DNA of 23,103 nucleotides from JANYGM01 sp043764015. GTDB taxonomy: Bacteria; Bacteroidota; Bacteroidia; Cytophagales; Thermonemataceae. Numbering within the stretch: the stretch's first letter is position 1; every line of letters starts with the position of its first letter. This document shows positions 6,602 through 15,016 of the stretch, piece after piece. The translations under genes and the position numbers were made by a program. Under the pieces are notes generated by a model. The model was given only the letters and a program-made list of their open reading frames with translations, was not told the DNA's origin and made no database searches. Location: assembly GCA_043764015.1 (NCBI GenBank), contig JAYUKY010000001.1, positions 1 to 23,103 of the forward strand, read 5' to 3'.

Positions 6602-8812
6602 TTACACCCGTACGCCTAATACGAGTATATCATCACGTTGGTCTGTATTTTCCATGTGCTTGATAATGAGCGAACTAAGTAGTTCTTTTTGTTTGGCGGT
6701 TTCCATTGATGAGATTTTCTCTAAGAACTGTTTTAGGCGTTCTTCAGAGAATTTCCTACGAGTTACGTCATTTTGGTCAGTATAGCCATCAGTAGAAAGG
6801 TACATCATTGTGCCTTTTTTTAGTTCTACAATATGATTTTCAAAGTGTATATTAGCATTCTGAATGCCGCCAATAGAACGTCTTTGCCCTTTTACTTCTT
6901 CTATTGCGCCATTTATTTCTTTTTGATAAAAGAGTTGTCTTTTTGCGCCTGCAAATGTTATTTTTCTGAAATCTTGTTGATTATTTTCTGCACTATTTTC
7001 CGTAATATCTTGGTCGTTATCAATAGTAAAAATAGCAATATCCATACCATCACGGTTGCCTGTTTCATCTTGTAAAAGTGCGTGTTTGACTTCCTCGTGC
7101 ATTTTTTCTAAAATTTGCGCAGGGTCAGTAATTTTGTAAGCGTGAACAATACGGTCTAAAACACTATATGCAATCATTGTCATCATTGCACCAGAAACCC
7201 CGTGACCAGTACAGTCAACGACGGCTATAATATTTTTACCATTTTCTTTGTCTATCCAATACAAATCCCCAGAAACAATATCTTTTGGCTGATAATAGAT
7301 AAAATAGTCGTTTAGAATAGTGTTAATACGTTTTTCATAAGGCAAAATAGTATTTTGAATGATTTGAGCAGCCCTAATACTTGATTTAATTTGCTCGTTT
7401 TTACCTCGTAAAACGCTATTTTGGACATCTATGGCATCTCTTTGTGTCAAAATCTCTTCTTTCTGTTGTTCTAAGGCAGAATTTTTTAACATAATGTCTT
7501 TTGACTGCTTTTCTAATAGCTGATTCACTTTTTGTTTTTCCTTATTATTTCTAAAAAGTACAAACGTAAGCACGCCCACAAGCCCCAAAACCGCTAAAAC
7601 AGCAAAAATATAGATATTTTTGCGTTGTCCTTGTGCATCTTTTAGGTCGTTATCTTTGCGCAAAAGTTCGTTTTCTTTTTCTTTCTTTTCTGTGTCGTAA
7701 GCGGTACGCATTTTGGCTAATTGTTTGCCTTGCGTATCACTAAAAAGGCTATCTTTTAGATTTTTGAACTTTTTATGATAAATGTAAGCGTCCTTGTAGT
7801 CGCCTTTTGAGCTATAATAATCAGAAAATGCACTATAATTTTGCGCTAAATCATTTTTTGCGCCTACTGCTTCTAATATATTTTGTCCTTTTTTGAGATT
7901 TTCTAATGCTTTTGGAAAATCTTTCATACCAGTATAGCACGCCCCACGACTAGAATAAATCAGTCCTAAAAGTATTTGGTCATTTATTTTTTGTGCAACA
8001 GGAAGTGCTTTTTCATAATATTCAAGTGCTTTTTCGTAGTTTTTACTTTGCAAATAAACATCTCCCAAATTAAAATCTGAAAACATCAAACCTCTGGTAT
8101 CTTCTAATTTCTCAAAAACCTTCCTAGCTTCACCATACGCCACAATTGATTTATCTATTTTCTTTTGTCTTTTATAACAATTTCCAAGATTATTATAATT
8201 ATTAGCTATTTCAATGTCCGAATTAATAGATTTGGCTATTGCGAGGCTTCTTTCGTAATATTTAATAGCTTCTTCCATATTTTCTTGATTAAGAAAAATA
8301 TTTCCTATATTGAGCAAAGACTTTCCAATTCCTTGTTTGTCGTTAATTTCTTCACGCAATTTGAGTGCTTTAAGCATATATTTCATAGCTTTTTCATAAT
8401 TGCCTTGCTCCGAAAAAATGAGTGCCATATTATTTTCACAACTAGATGCGCCATCAATATTACCCAATTCTTCATAAATTTTCAGTGCTTTTTCATAAAA
8501 TTCTATAGCAAGCGGGTACTCTCCTTGCACGTATTGCGAGTTTCCTAGTGTTTTTTGGCTAAGTGCTTGCCCACGCCTAAAATTTATTTTTTCTGCAAGT
8601 TTAAGCGCATCATTAGCAACAGAATATGTTTTTTTAGGATTTGTACCCATATTCATTGATGCTAATTTATTCATTTCCAATACTTTAATAGTATCCGCTG
8701 GCATTGAATTGATGGCTTGTTCCAAACTATCAATTTTTGATTTTTGGGCATTGATATTGCTAGAAAGCAAAAATAAAGTCAGCAAAGAAGTTAAAAAGTG
8801 TTTTATTTTCAT
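6602..8812 (-). CDS. TPR sensor with SpoIIE-type PP2C phosphatase
   Basis: I start this 736-residue protein at the ATG at 8812 (MKIKHFLTSLL...), because it gives a clean signal peptide ending ..NINAQ; the longer frame needs a TTG at 8827, close to the promoter. Order: signal peptide 1-23, seven or more TPR units from about 35 to 345 (repeated G.Y..A..YY..AL pattern), transmembrane helix ~399-420, coiled coil ~425-490, SpoIIE/PP2C phosphatase ~500-736. Metal-binding aspartates are visible in VSGDLYW (Asp516), VVDCTGHG (Asp533), LSTDGYTD and the closing RDDILVLGV. The TPRs should be periplasmic and the phosphatase cytoplasmic, a layout suited to relaying envelope signals to a partner-switching (RsbV/RsbW-like) module. 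No such partner is nearby. A sister protein with a HTH output lies at 17081-18958. Confidence 0.92.
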   Translation of the reverse strand: MKIKHFLTSLLTLFLLSSNINAQKSKIDSLEQAINSMPADTIKVLEMNKLASMNMGTNPKKTYSVANDALKLAEKINFRRGQALSQKTLGNSQYVQGEYPLAIEFYEKALKIYEELGNIDGASSCENNMALIFSEQGNYEKAMKYMLKALKLREEINDKQGIGKSLLNIGNIFLNQENMEEAIKYYERSLAIAKSINSDIEIANNYNNLGNCYKRQKKIDKSIVAYGEARKVFEKLEDTRGLMFSDFNLGDVYLQSKNYEKALEYYEKALPVAQKINDQILLGLIYSSRGACYTGMKDFPKALENLKKGQNILEAVGAKNDLAQNYSAFSDYYSSKGDYKDAYIYHKKFKNLKDSLFSDTQGKQLAKMRTAYDTEKKEKENELLRKDNDLKDAQGQRKNIYIFAVLAVLGLVGVLTFVLFRNNKEKQKVNQLLEKQSKDIMLKNSALEQQKEEILTQRDAIDVQNSVLRGKNEQIKSSIRAAQIIQNTILPYEKRINTILNDYFIYYQPKDIVSGDLYWIDKENGKNIIAVVDCTGHGVSGAMMTMIAYSVLDRIVHAYKITDPAQILEKMHEEVKHALLQDETGNRDGMDIAIFTIDNDQDITENSAENNQQDFRKITFAGAKRQLFYQKEINGAIEEVKGQRRSIGGIQNANIHFENHIVELKKGTMMYLSTDGYTDQNDVTRRKFSEERLKQFLEKISSMETAKQKELLSSLIIKHMENTDQRDDILVLGVRV

Positions 8813-8843
8813 ATAATTGTAGTTCAAATTATCATTTATTTTT

Positions 8844-8877
8844 CAAATTTAGAAGAAAATCAACCAAATCCTACAAA
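8844..8877 (-). promoter_or_regulatory. Promoter of the TPR-SpoIIE gene
   Basis: On the minus strand TTTG (8877-8874) and TAAATTTG (8851-8844) are 22 nt apart, fitting the Bacteroidota -33/-7 pattern. Transcription would begin near 8837, supporting the ATG at 8812 over the upstream TTG. Confidence 0.65.
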
Positions 8878-8893
8878 AATATGTATTTTTTCG

Positions 8894-8901
8894 TATTTTT
8901 G
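8894..8901 (+). promoter_or_regulatory. -7 element of bioD
   Basis: TATTTTTG lies 41 nt before the bioD ATG. No TTG box at normal spacing; weak on its own. Confidence 0.4.
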
Positions 8902-8942
8902 TTTTCTAAGTGTCTATGTGGTTTAAAAAATTATAAATTAAA

Positions 8943-9593
8943 ATGAAAAATTATTTTGTTACGGCTATTGGCACAGATTGCGGCAAAACGCTTGTAAGTG
9001 CTATTTTGGTAGAGTTTTTGGGTGCTGATTACTTCAAACCCGTACAGGCGGGCTTTCCTACGGACACAGAAACAGTGAAAAGTTTGGTTACGAACAATCA
9101 AGGGACTTTTTCAATGACTTTTCACAAGGAAAGTTATTTACTTCAAATGCCTGCATCTCCACATAAGGCGGCTCGTGCAGAAGGAATTGAGATAAAATTA
9201 GAAAATATTATTTTGCCAAAAACCGCTGTAATAGCAGCTCATAATCTTATTATTGAAGGAGCTGGTGGTGTTTTAGTTCCTCTGAATGATAATGATTTTG
9301 TGATTGATTTAGCAACTAAATTTAGTTTAGAAACTAATTGTAAAGTTATTTTGGTGGCTAATTTATATTTGGGAAGTATCAACCATACTTTGCTCACTAT
9401 CAACGAGTTAAAGCGCAGGAATATTGATGTTTTAGGAATTGTTTTTAACGGAGAAGAAAACAAAGAGAGTGAAGAAATTATCCTTAAACATTCTAGCTAT
9501 AAGTGTCTTTTGCGTATCCAAAAAGAGGAAAATATAAGCAATGAAACCGTTAAAAAATATGCTCAAATGCTAAACAAAGCTGATTTTTTATAA
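8943..9593 (+). CDS. bioD: ATP-dependent dethiobiotin synthetase
   Basis: BioD closes the ureido ring of 7,8-diaminopelargonate with CO2 and ATP, the penultimate step of biotin synthesis, in the cytoplasm. The 216-residue protein has the family P-loop near the N-terminus (GTDCGKT, residues 10-16), the substrate lysine motif YFKPVQAG (Lys32) and the EGAGGVLVPL motif (105-114). Length is normal for BioD (about 210-230). The usual neighbours bioA, bioF and bioB are absent from this window, so the gene is displaced from any biotin operon. It converges on the ACP phosphodiesterase gene with only 5 nt between the two stop codons and no hairpin in between. Confidence 0.93.
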   Translation: MKNYFVTAIGTDCGKTLVSAILVEFLGADYFKPVQAGFPTDTETVKSLVTNNQGTFSMTFHKESYLLQMPASPHKAARAEGIEIKLENIILPKTAVIAAHNLIIEGAGGVLVPLNDNDFVIDLATKFSLETNCKVILVANLYLGSINHTLLTINELKRRNIDVLGIVFNGEENKESEEIILKHSSYKCLLRIQKEENISNETVKKYAQMLNKADFL

Positions 9594-9598
9594 GATTT

Positions 9599-10210
9599 CT
9601 ACAAAATTTCGGGCATTTTTTCTTGTAAAATTTCTTCTAATTTTTTCTTAGAAAATTCCACTAATTGTGGGAAAAAAGTGGTAAAATCTTCTTCAAAAAG
9701 CAAATAATCTTTTTCTAAATCTTGTGGTGCGGTAAGCATATTTGAAAGAAATTTTGTGCGTTTGCTCATTCCTTCAAATGCTTTTATCATACCTTTCATA
9801 GAGGAATAATTATAAAGCCAGTTTTGTTTTTCCATATAAAAAACTACTTCTCTGACACGTTCAGGCAATATTTCCCAATAAGTACGCACAAAAGCATAAA
9901 ATTCTTTTGCGTAATTTATGAGTGGTTGCTCGTGGTAATTGTCCCAATTTTTAGCTAAAAAATGGTCATAAAAAATATCTACAACTACAGGTGCAAACCG
10001 CCCCTGCGTGCTTTTTAGGCGTGCTACGCTTGTATCTACGCAAGTATGTGCATCTGTGAAGGCATCAATAGCACGATGTAATAAAATTCCTTGCTGGATT
10101 TGTGTGGAAAACTCTTTTGATTGCTTTCCACGCACGCCATCAGCAATAAAATTACCAATTTTAATGTCAGAAATATCACCAGAAAGATACAAATGGGCTA
10201 AAAAATTCAT
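9599..10210 (-). CDS. acpH: ACP phosphodiesterase (AcpH/DUF479 family)
   Basis: The 203-residue protein matches the AcpH family: it opens MNFLAHLYLSGD, has FIADGVRGK, a GILLHRAIDAFTDAH block and the RFAPVVVDIFYDHFLAKNW block. These His/Asp-rich motifs resemble an HD-type metal site. AcpH removes the 4'-phosphopantetheine arm from holo-acyl carrier protein. It lies downstream of and on the same strand as fadD, 78 nt away, but a palindrome in the gap may separate the transcripts. The family name rests on motif recall; in many bacteria outside Gammaproteobacteria the substrate has not been tested. Confidence 0.88.
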   Translation of the reverse strand: MNFLAHLYLSGDISDIKIGNFIADGVRGKQSKEFSTQIQQGILLHRAIDAFTDAHTCVDTSVARLKSTQGRFAPVVVDIFYDHFLAKNWDNYHEQPLINYAKEFYAFVRTYWEILPERVREVVFYMEKQNWLYNYSSMKGMIKAFEGMSKRTKFLSNMLTAPQDLEKDYLLFEEDFTTFFPQLVEFSKKKLEEILQEKMPEIL

Positions 10211-10236
10211 TAAAATTGGTTAAAATTTATTGATAA

Positions 10237-10275
10237 TCAAAACCTTCAAGTTCTTTAAGAGCTTGAAGGTTTTGA
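10237..10275 (-). terminator. Palindrome after fadD, probable terminator
   Basis: Perfect 14-bp arms (10237-10250 and 10262-10275, core ACCTTCAAG/CTTGAAGGT) around an 11-nt loop. The outer A/T pairs give a short U-rich end, but there is no long T-run. It lies 13 nt after the fadD stop and ahead of acpH. Confidence 0.6.
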
Positions 10276-10288
10276 CTCCATTTACAAC

Positions 10289-11974
10289 TTATACCGTTGC
10301 AGCTTCTGCTTTTACTTCATCTTTCAAAATTTTTCTTAAAATTTTACCAACATTTGATTTTGGAAGTTCCGTACGGAAAAGTACATCTCTTGGCTGTTTG
10401 TAGCCCGCAAGGTTGTCTTTGCAATGGTCTAAAAGTTCTTTTTCTGTCAAACTTTCATCTTTTTTGATGACATAAATACGTACTCTTTCCCCTGCATTTT
10501 TATCAGGGACACCAATGGCAGCCACTTCTAGCACTTTTGGGTGAGAGGCAACCACGTCTTCTACTTCGTTTGGATAAACATTAAAACCAGAAACAAGTAC
10601 CATATCTTTCTTTCTATCCACAATTTTGAAGAAGCCATCTTCTGCCATTATGCCCACATCTCCTGTTTTGAAAAAGCCATCTTTGGTAAAAACTTTATCT
10701 GTTTCATCTTGACGTTTCCAATAGCCCAACATCACATTAGGACCTTTTGCTGCAATCTCGCCTGGCTCTCCCATTGCTACCTCGTTTTCGTCTTCGTCAA
10801 GCAATTTTATTTCTACACTAGGCACAGGAATACCAATAGTCCCAACTTGGTCTGTTCCGTCAATAGGGTTTACAGTAAGTACGGGGGCAGTTTCACTAAG
10901 TCCGTATCCTTCCGCAACCGCAATTCCTGTCATTTGTTTCCATTTTTCAGCTACTGCTTTTTGCATAGCCATTCCACCTGCCACGACTGTTTTCACGCCA
11001 CTAAAATCAACTTTTGCAAAATCTTTGTGGTTCATCATACCAATAAATAGCGTATTCAGACCCGTCAGAACAGTAAATTTATACTTAATCATCTCACCCA
11101 AAAACGCAGGCATATCTCTTGGATTGGCAATGAGGACGTTTTTAGCTCCAAAACTAAACATTGTAAAACAGTTTACAGTAAGCGCAAACACGTGATACAA
11201 AGGAAGTGGCGTAATAACAGTCTCAATTCCTTCTTTTAGACGTGGTCCAGTCCACTCACGTATCATCAACATATTAGCAATCATATTGCGGTGAGTGAGC
11301 ATTGCGCCCTTAGAAACGCCTGTCGTGCCGCCTGTATATTGCAAAAGTGCCAAATCAGAACTTTTTATTTCGGGCTTAGTAAAAGTGCTTGATGCACCAA
11401 TGCTAAGGGCTTTATTAAAGCTAACTGCCCCAGGAAGATTGAAAGCAGGCACCATTTTCTTTTTGTGTTTGACCACATAATTAACAATGTTTCCTTTGAT
11501 AAAGCCCAACATATCCCCAACTTCCGTGACAATCACGTGTTTGATGTCGGTTTTTGGAAGTGCAGCCTCCAAATTTGAGGCAAAATTAGCAATAATTACT
11601 GTTGCTTTTACTTCTCCATCTTTGTATTGATGTTCCATTTCACGCACTGTATATTGCGGATTTACGTTTACGACAATCATACCAGCACGCAAAGCACCAA
11701 AAAGTGCCACAGGATATTGAAGCACGTTAGGCATTTGCAAACCGACTTTATCACCTTGTTTTAGCCCAATGCTTTGAAGATAAGCCGCAAAATCACGAGA
11801 TTTTTTATCTATATCTTTGTAGGTGAGCGTTTTATCCATAAAAACATACGCAGGAAGATTAGCGTATTTTTGGAAACTTTCTTCCAAAATGGCTACCAAA
11901 GAGGTATATTTATCAGGGTCAACGGTGTGCGCTATGCCTTTTGGATAGCTTTTTAGCCAAGGAAAATCTGTCAT
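10289..11974 (-). CDS. fadD: Long-chain fatty acid-CoA ligase
   Basis: FadD activates fatty acids to acyl-CoA via an acyl-adenylate, feeding beta-oxidation or lipid salvage. The 561-residue protein contains the AMP-binding P-loop YTGGTTGVSKGAMLTHRN (213-230), an adenylate motif EGYGLSETAP, the FACS region SGFNVYPNEVEDVVA and the C-terminal catalytic lysine in KSNVGKILRK. Numerous long stretches (LQYPVALFGALRAGMIVVNV, ITPLPLYHVFALTVNC) read very much like the enterobacterial FadD I remember, and the length is the same as the E. coli enzyme, so it belongs to the classical FadD branch. It has no signal peptide and is expected at the inner face of the membrane. No other beta-oxidation gene is adjacent. 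The start gives MTDFPWLKSYP, the usual N-terminus. Confidence 0.95.
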   Translation of the reverse strand: MTDFPWLKSYPKGIAHTVDPDKYTSLVAILEESFQKYANLPAYVFMDKTLTYKDIDKKSRDFAAYLQSIGLKQGDKVGLQMPNVLQYPVALFGALRAGMIVVNVNPQYTVREMEHQYKDGEVKATVIIANFASNLEAALPKTDIKHVIVTEVGDMLGFIKGNIVNYVVKHKKKMVPAFNLPGAVSFNKALSIGASSTFTKPEIKSSDLALLQYTGGTTGVSKGAMLTHRNMIANMLMIREWTGPRLKEGIETVITPLPLYHVFALTVNCFTMFSFGAKNVLIANPRDMPAFLGEMIKYKFTVLTGLNTLFIGMMNHKDFAKVDFSGVKTVVAGGMAMQKAVAEKWKQMTGIAVAEGYGLSETAPVLTVNPIDGTDQVGTIGIPVPSVEIKLLDEDENEVAMGEPGEIAAKGPNVMLGYWKRQDETDKVFTKDGFFKTGDVGIMAEDGFFKIVDRKKDMVLVSGFNVYPNEVEDVVASHPKVLEVAAIGVPDKNAGERVRIYVIKKDESLTEKELLDHCKDNLAGYKQPRDVLFRTELPKSNVGKILRKILKDEVKAEAATV

Positions 11975-12177
11975 AGTAGTAAAAATAATTAAAAATTAGA
12001 ATGGAGATTTAATGTAAGTAATACTTTAAATTGATAATGATTACAATGTATCATTTGTTTTTGGAAAAACAATAAAAAATTCTGAAAATTTTTATATAAT
12101 TAAAAAAACAGATATACAGGCAGAAAAATAAAGGTAAAAAGAAAAGTAAAAATAAAGCTAAAATTAGTTGTTTTTTG

Positions 12178-12185
12178 TATTTTTG
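12178..12185 (+). promoter_or_regulatory. -7 element of the VWA gene
   Basis: TATTTTTG followed by CGC lies 55 nt before the ATG at 12240; it rules against a longer start at 12168. The rest of the 11975-12239 spacer is AT-rich and holds no other gene. Confidence 0.45.
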
Positions 12186-12190
12186 CGCAT

Positions 12191-12230
12191 TGTATTTCAT
12201 TCACAATTCCTAATTTACAATTCACAATTA
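12191..12230 (+). repeat. Heptad repeat array, ATTCACA flavour
   Basis: Begins TGTATTTCATTCACA and continues ATTCCTA, ATTTACA, ATTCACA in strict 7-nt register. It ends 9 nt before the VWA gene start, inside its leader. Confidence 0.75.
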
Positions 12231-12239
12231 AAAGAAAAT

Positions 12240-13226
12240 ATGCTTTTTTTCTCTGAAATAGCCTTGCGTGAATATATTTTTATTACTTTATTTTTTGTTT
12301 TTTATCTAATTTATTTCATAATAGCCAGACGCAAAGCCAAGAAAGTAGGTAAAAAACTACGTTACGTTATTCTAAAACCTACTTTAAGATTTTTTTATTT
12401 TAGTCTAATTATTTTGGCGTTGTTGGGTCCTGTTTTTGGTGGTGAGTATGAAGAAGTTAAGGTAAGTGGAAAAGATATTTTTTTTGCTGTTGATGTTTCC
12501 CAATCTATGGACGCAAAGGATATACAACCCTCACGTTTAGAAAAAACCAAAATTTCTATCAAAAATACTATTGATGCGCTTGCGGGCTACCGTATGGGCT
12601 TGGCGGTTTTTTCTGCTGATGCAGTGCTTCAATGTCCTCTCACGACTGATAGAAGCCTTTTATTTGATATTTTCGTACGCTCTCTCAATACACAAATGCT
12701 TTCTTCTGGTGGTACAAACATAGCTGCTGCGCTTGACTTGATAGCTGAGAAATTTAAGAAACAAGATGAACTAAATGCCCTAAACAAACGCCGTAATTCT
12801 ACCAAAATACTGATTTTATTTACTGATGGTGAAGATTTTGGCGAAAATTACCGCAAAGCCACCCGTTTGCTTTCTGATTTGGGAGTACGTTTGTTTGTGG
12901 TAGGCGTAGGCACAACAGAAGGCGGAAATATGCCTACTGCAAATGGCAGTTTGAAGAAAAATAGTAGTGGGGAGGTCATTGTAACACACTTAAATAGTAC
13001 AGAACTACGCACAATAGCACGTGAGGCAGACGGAAAATATTTTGAAATCAGTACAGAAATCAATAATATGCCACAACTTATCAGCGACATAGACAATACA
13101 AAAGGCTCTTTACAGATGAATATGGAAGTTTTTGTGAGTGCTAACAAATATTTTTATTTCCTTTGGGTAGCCTTTGCAATGCTTGTTTTAGACGTGCTTG
13201 TCACTATCAGAACAATTAAAATTTAA
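12240..13226 (+). CDS. BatA/BatB-like VWA membrane protein
   Basis: The ATG at 12240 gives a 328-residue protein with two N-terminal membrane helices (~9-28 and ~48-66), a von Willebrand factor A domain (~78-275) and a C-terminal helix (~303-322). The MIDAS metal site is complete: D85-V-S87-Q-S89 in FAVDVSQSM, Thr159 in SSGGTNI and Asp196 in LFTDGED. This is the Bacteroides aerotolerance (Bat) architecture, whose members act in envelope complexes with MoxR-type AAA ATPases and are linked to stress tolerance. Normally batA, batB and a TPR gene follow moxR and a DUF58 gene; none of those is adjacent here, so this copy is isolated. BatB is the closer match by the short membrane anchor, but A versus B cannot be settled by eye. 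Confidence 0.88.
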   Translation: MLFFSEIALREYIFITLFFVFYLIYFIIARRKAKKVGKKLRYVILKPTLRFFYFSLIILALLGPVFGGEYEEVKVSGKDIFFAVDVSQSMDAKDIQPSRLEKTKISIKNTIDALAGYRMGLAVFSADAVLQCPLTTDRSLLFDIFVRSLNTQMLSSGGTNIAAALDLIAEKFKKQDELNALNKRRNSTKILILFTDGEDFGENYRKATRLLSDLGVRLFVVGVGTTEGGNMPTANGSLKKNSSGEVIVTHLNSTELRTIAREADGKYFEISTEINNMPQLISDIDNTKGSLQMNMEVFVSANKYFYFLWVAFAMLVLDVLVTIRTIKI

Positions 13227-13272
13227 CAGCTTTTTTTCAACATTTTAATACATCTATTCCAAATTATATTAT

Positions 13273-13548
13273 ATGATATTTAAAACCATACTATACTCTG
13301 TTTTATCTGCCTCTACTTTGGCAGCTATTATTGCTAAAATACAAACAATAATAAATCCTCCTCACACTCACTTTGGTCCAGGTTTTGTAATTGTGATGCT
13401 TGTAGGAATTGCAACAACCACGGCTTTCGTATGTAGCGTGGTTGCTGCTTTTATTTGGAGAAGTAGCCTGAAAACTAATTGGCTTAAAATAGTAATAGGT
13501 ATAACTATCATTGCTCAAATTGTCATTTTAGGCTTTATTTTTACCTAG
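13273..13548 (+). CDS. Small membrane protein, unrecognised
   Basis: Hypothetical 91-residue protein with three hydrophobic segments (about 5-25, 38-62 and 71-90) and the short loop NPPHTHFGPG between the first two. It starts 46 nt after the VWA gene on the same strand with no hairpin between, so cotranscription is likely. Its TAG stop overlaps the stop of the convergent HD-CoaD gene by 8 nt. No family recognised. Confidence 0.7.
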   Translation: MIFKTILYSVLSASTLAAIIAKIQTIINPPHTHFGPGFVIVMLVGIATTTAFVCSVVAAFIWRSSLKTNWLKIVIGITIIAQIVILGFIFT

Positions 13549-14566
13549 GCACATACATAAGTCCAAATCCTTTGCCAATTTTCTCTAAATTTCGGATAGC
13601 AGAAGAGCTAATATGCTCAAATTCTATATCACAGTTAATAAAAATAGTTTTCAAATCTGGCTTCATATCCCGCATAAAGCGCAATTGATTCATTTCGTAG
13701 TCCAAATCATCACCATTACGCAAACCACGTATGAGCGTAACATCTGCTATTTCTTCTTTTTCCTGCATATACATCACCAAAAGCCCTTTAAAAATATCAA
13801 TTTGTATGTATTTAAGCACTTCATTATCAATAGTTTCTGTATTATTGACAGGCTGATTTTCTTTTTCAGGATTAACGCCTTTTGCAATAATAACTTTATC
13901 AAAAATGCGTGAGGCTTTCTGCAAAATATTAAGATGTCCGTTGTGAAAAGGGTTAAAAGAGCCTGGATAAATGCCTATTTTCGGTCTAAAAACCTTCAAA
14001 TACTCTATCAAAAATTTCAAATTTTGGCTATTTTCTGGATATTTATCCTTAAAATTCTCTAGTAATGCAATTCTACCCATTTTGTACATTGAATAATCAT
14101 AAAATTGATATTCTCTGAAAATATTTTTTTCCCATTCCAAAAGCTCTGAAATGGTGCTATTTTTGACTATTTTCATATCCAAATCACAAAAAATTTCACT
14201 TAGTTTGTTGCTTGGTGTATGGTATTTTGTATCAAGAATGATTTGTGCAATAAGTTCTGTATTTGGGTGATTTGGCGCATATTTTCTAAAAAAAAGGGCT
14301 GATTTCTCTTCATTATCCGCAGATTTTGGGTCATAGACAATATCGTGGAAATATGCGACAATTTGTAAGATATTTCTCTCTTCCTGTGGCACAATATCAC
14401 CAACACTTAACTCGTCAATATGCAACAACAAATCTACCAAGTGCTTTTCTGTATGATAAAAACGGTGTGGCTCTTGCCACGCTTTAGCAATAATGTTAAT
14501 ATCTTTTATGCCATATTCAGCGAGTAGTGGCACATTATACAAATGTTTGTAAGAAGTATTTTCCAT
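13541..14566 (-). CDS. HD-domain / CoaD-like adenylyltransferase fusion
   Basis: The 341-residue protein joins two enzymes. Residues ~1-190 match the COG4339-type predicted HD phosphohydrolases: RFYHTEKHLVDLL (His38, His42) and YFHDIVYDP (His74-Asp75). Residues ~196-341 match phosphopantetheine adenylyltransferase (CoaD): GIYPGSFNPFHNGHLNI with the HxGH motif at 208-211, RGLRNGDDLDYE at 280-291 and the ISSSAIR motif at 319-325. CoaD makes dephospho-CoA from 4'-phosphopantetheine and ATP. The open frame is continuous, so this is a true fusion and not two genes. CoaD motifs are intact, though GSFNPFHNG resembles NadD-type enzymes more than the usual GSFDPITNG. What the HD domain hydrolyses is unknown; a phosphoester in the same pathway is a guess. 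It could be the cell's only CoaD or a paralogue. Confidence 0.9.
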   Translation of the reverse strand: MENTSYKHLYNVPLLAEYGIKDINIIAKAWQEPHRFYHTEKHLVDLLLHIDELSVGDIVPQEERNILQIVAYFHDIVYDPKSADNEEKSALFFRKYAPNHPNTELIAQIILDTKYHTPSNKLSEIFCDLDMKIVKNSTISELLEWEKNIFREYQFYDYSMYKMGRIALLENFKDKYPENSQNLKFLIEYLKVFRPKIGIYPGSFNPFHNGHLNILQKASRIFDKVIIAKGVNPEKENQPVNNTETIDNEVLKYIQIDIFKGLLVMYMQEKEEIADVTLIRGLRNGDDLDYEMNQLRFMRDMKPDLKTIFINCDIEFEHISSSAIRNLEKIGKGFGLMYVPR

Positions 14567-14585
14567 AATTTAAAGTTATTTAAAC

Positions 14586-14614
14586 TTGTTATGTAGTTTT
14601 TTGTTGTAAATTTG
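14586..14614 (+). promoter_or_regulatory. Promoter of the small membrane protein gene
   Basis: TTG at 14586-14588 and TAAATTTG at 14607-14614 are 18 nt apart, an excellent Bacteroidota -33/-7 pair, 42 nt before the ATG at 14657. Confidence 0.7.
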
Positions 14615-14656
14615 CGTGAAAGATACAAAAAGCACTAAAATAACCTATTTTTATCA

Positions 14657-14965
14657 ATGAAAAAAATCATTTTTATTTTACAAATTCTCCTTTTTGTGGC
14701 ATTTTCTTGGGCGTATACTACGGACAAGCACTTACTATTTTTACTTTTGCTTATTCCTGTTCATTTTTTTCATATTTCAGTTCTTTTGGCTGATTTTAGG
14801 AAGTCAGATGAGCTAAATTTTTGGCAAAAATCCTATCTTATTGCACTTATGGGCGCAGGAATGTCTGCTTTTACGCCTGTTTGGGATATTTGCTTTGGGC
14901 TTGTCGCTGTTTTTGTTACTTTTTTGAGTATCAAAGAGTTATATTTAGCTACGAAAAATAAGTAA
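14657..14965 (+). CDS. Small membrane protein, unrecognised
   Basis: Hypothetical 102-residue protein. Hydrophobic segments at about 4-19, 26-46, 60-77 and 78-93 suggest four short membrane passes. A polar loop DFRKSDELNFWQKS separates the second and third. It stands alone with a good promoter at 14586 and ends 14 nt before a heptad repeat array. No family recognised. Confidence 0.7.
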   Translation: MKKIIFILQILLFVAFSWAYTTDKHLLFLLLLIPVHFFHISVLLADFRKSDELNFWQKSYLIALMGAGMSAFTPVWDICFGLVAVFVTFLSIKELYLATKNK

Positions 14966-14979
14966 AAGTATTATATTTT

Positions 14980-15016
14980 AACTCACAATTCACAACTTAA
15001 AACTCACAACTCAATT
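14980..15016. repeat. Degenerate heptad repeat array between convergent genes
   Basis: Units ACTCACA, ATTCACA, ACTTAAA, ACTCACA, ACTCAAT keep 7-nt spacing but differ from the other arrays by ACT in place of ATT. The final TTA overlaps the stop codon of the minus-strand gene that ends at 15015. Confidence 0.65.

Noticed and set aside
12031..12055. Possible operator upstream of fadD (TGATA...TATCA)
   Set aside because: Only the outer five bases pair; the inner part does not match.
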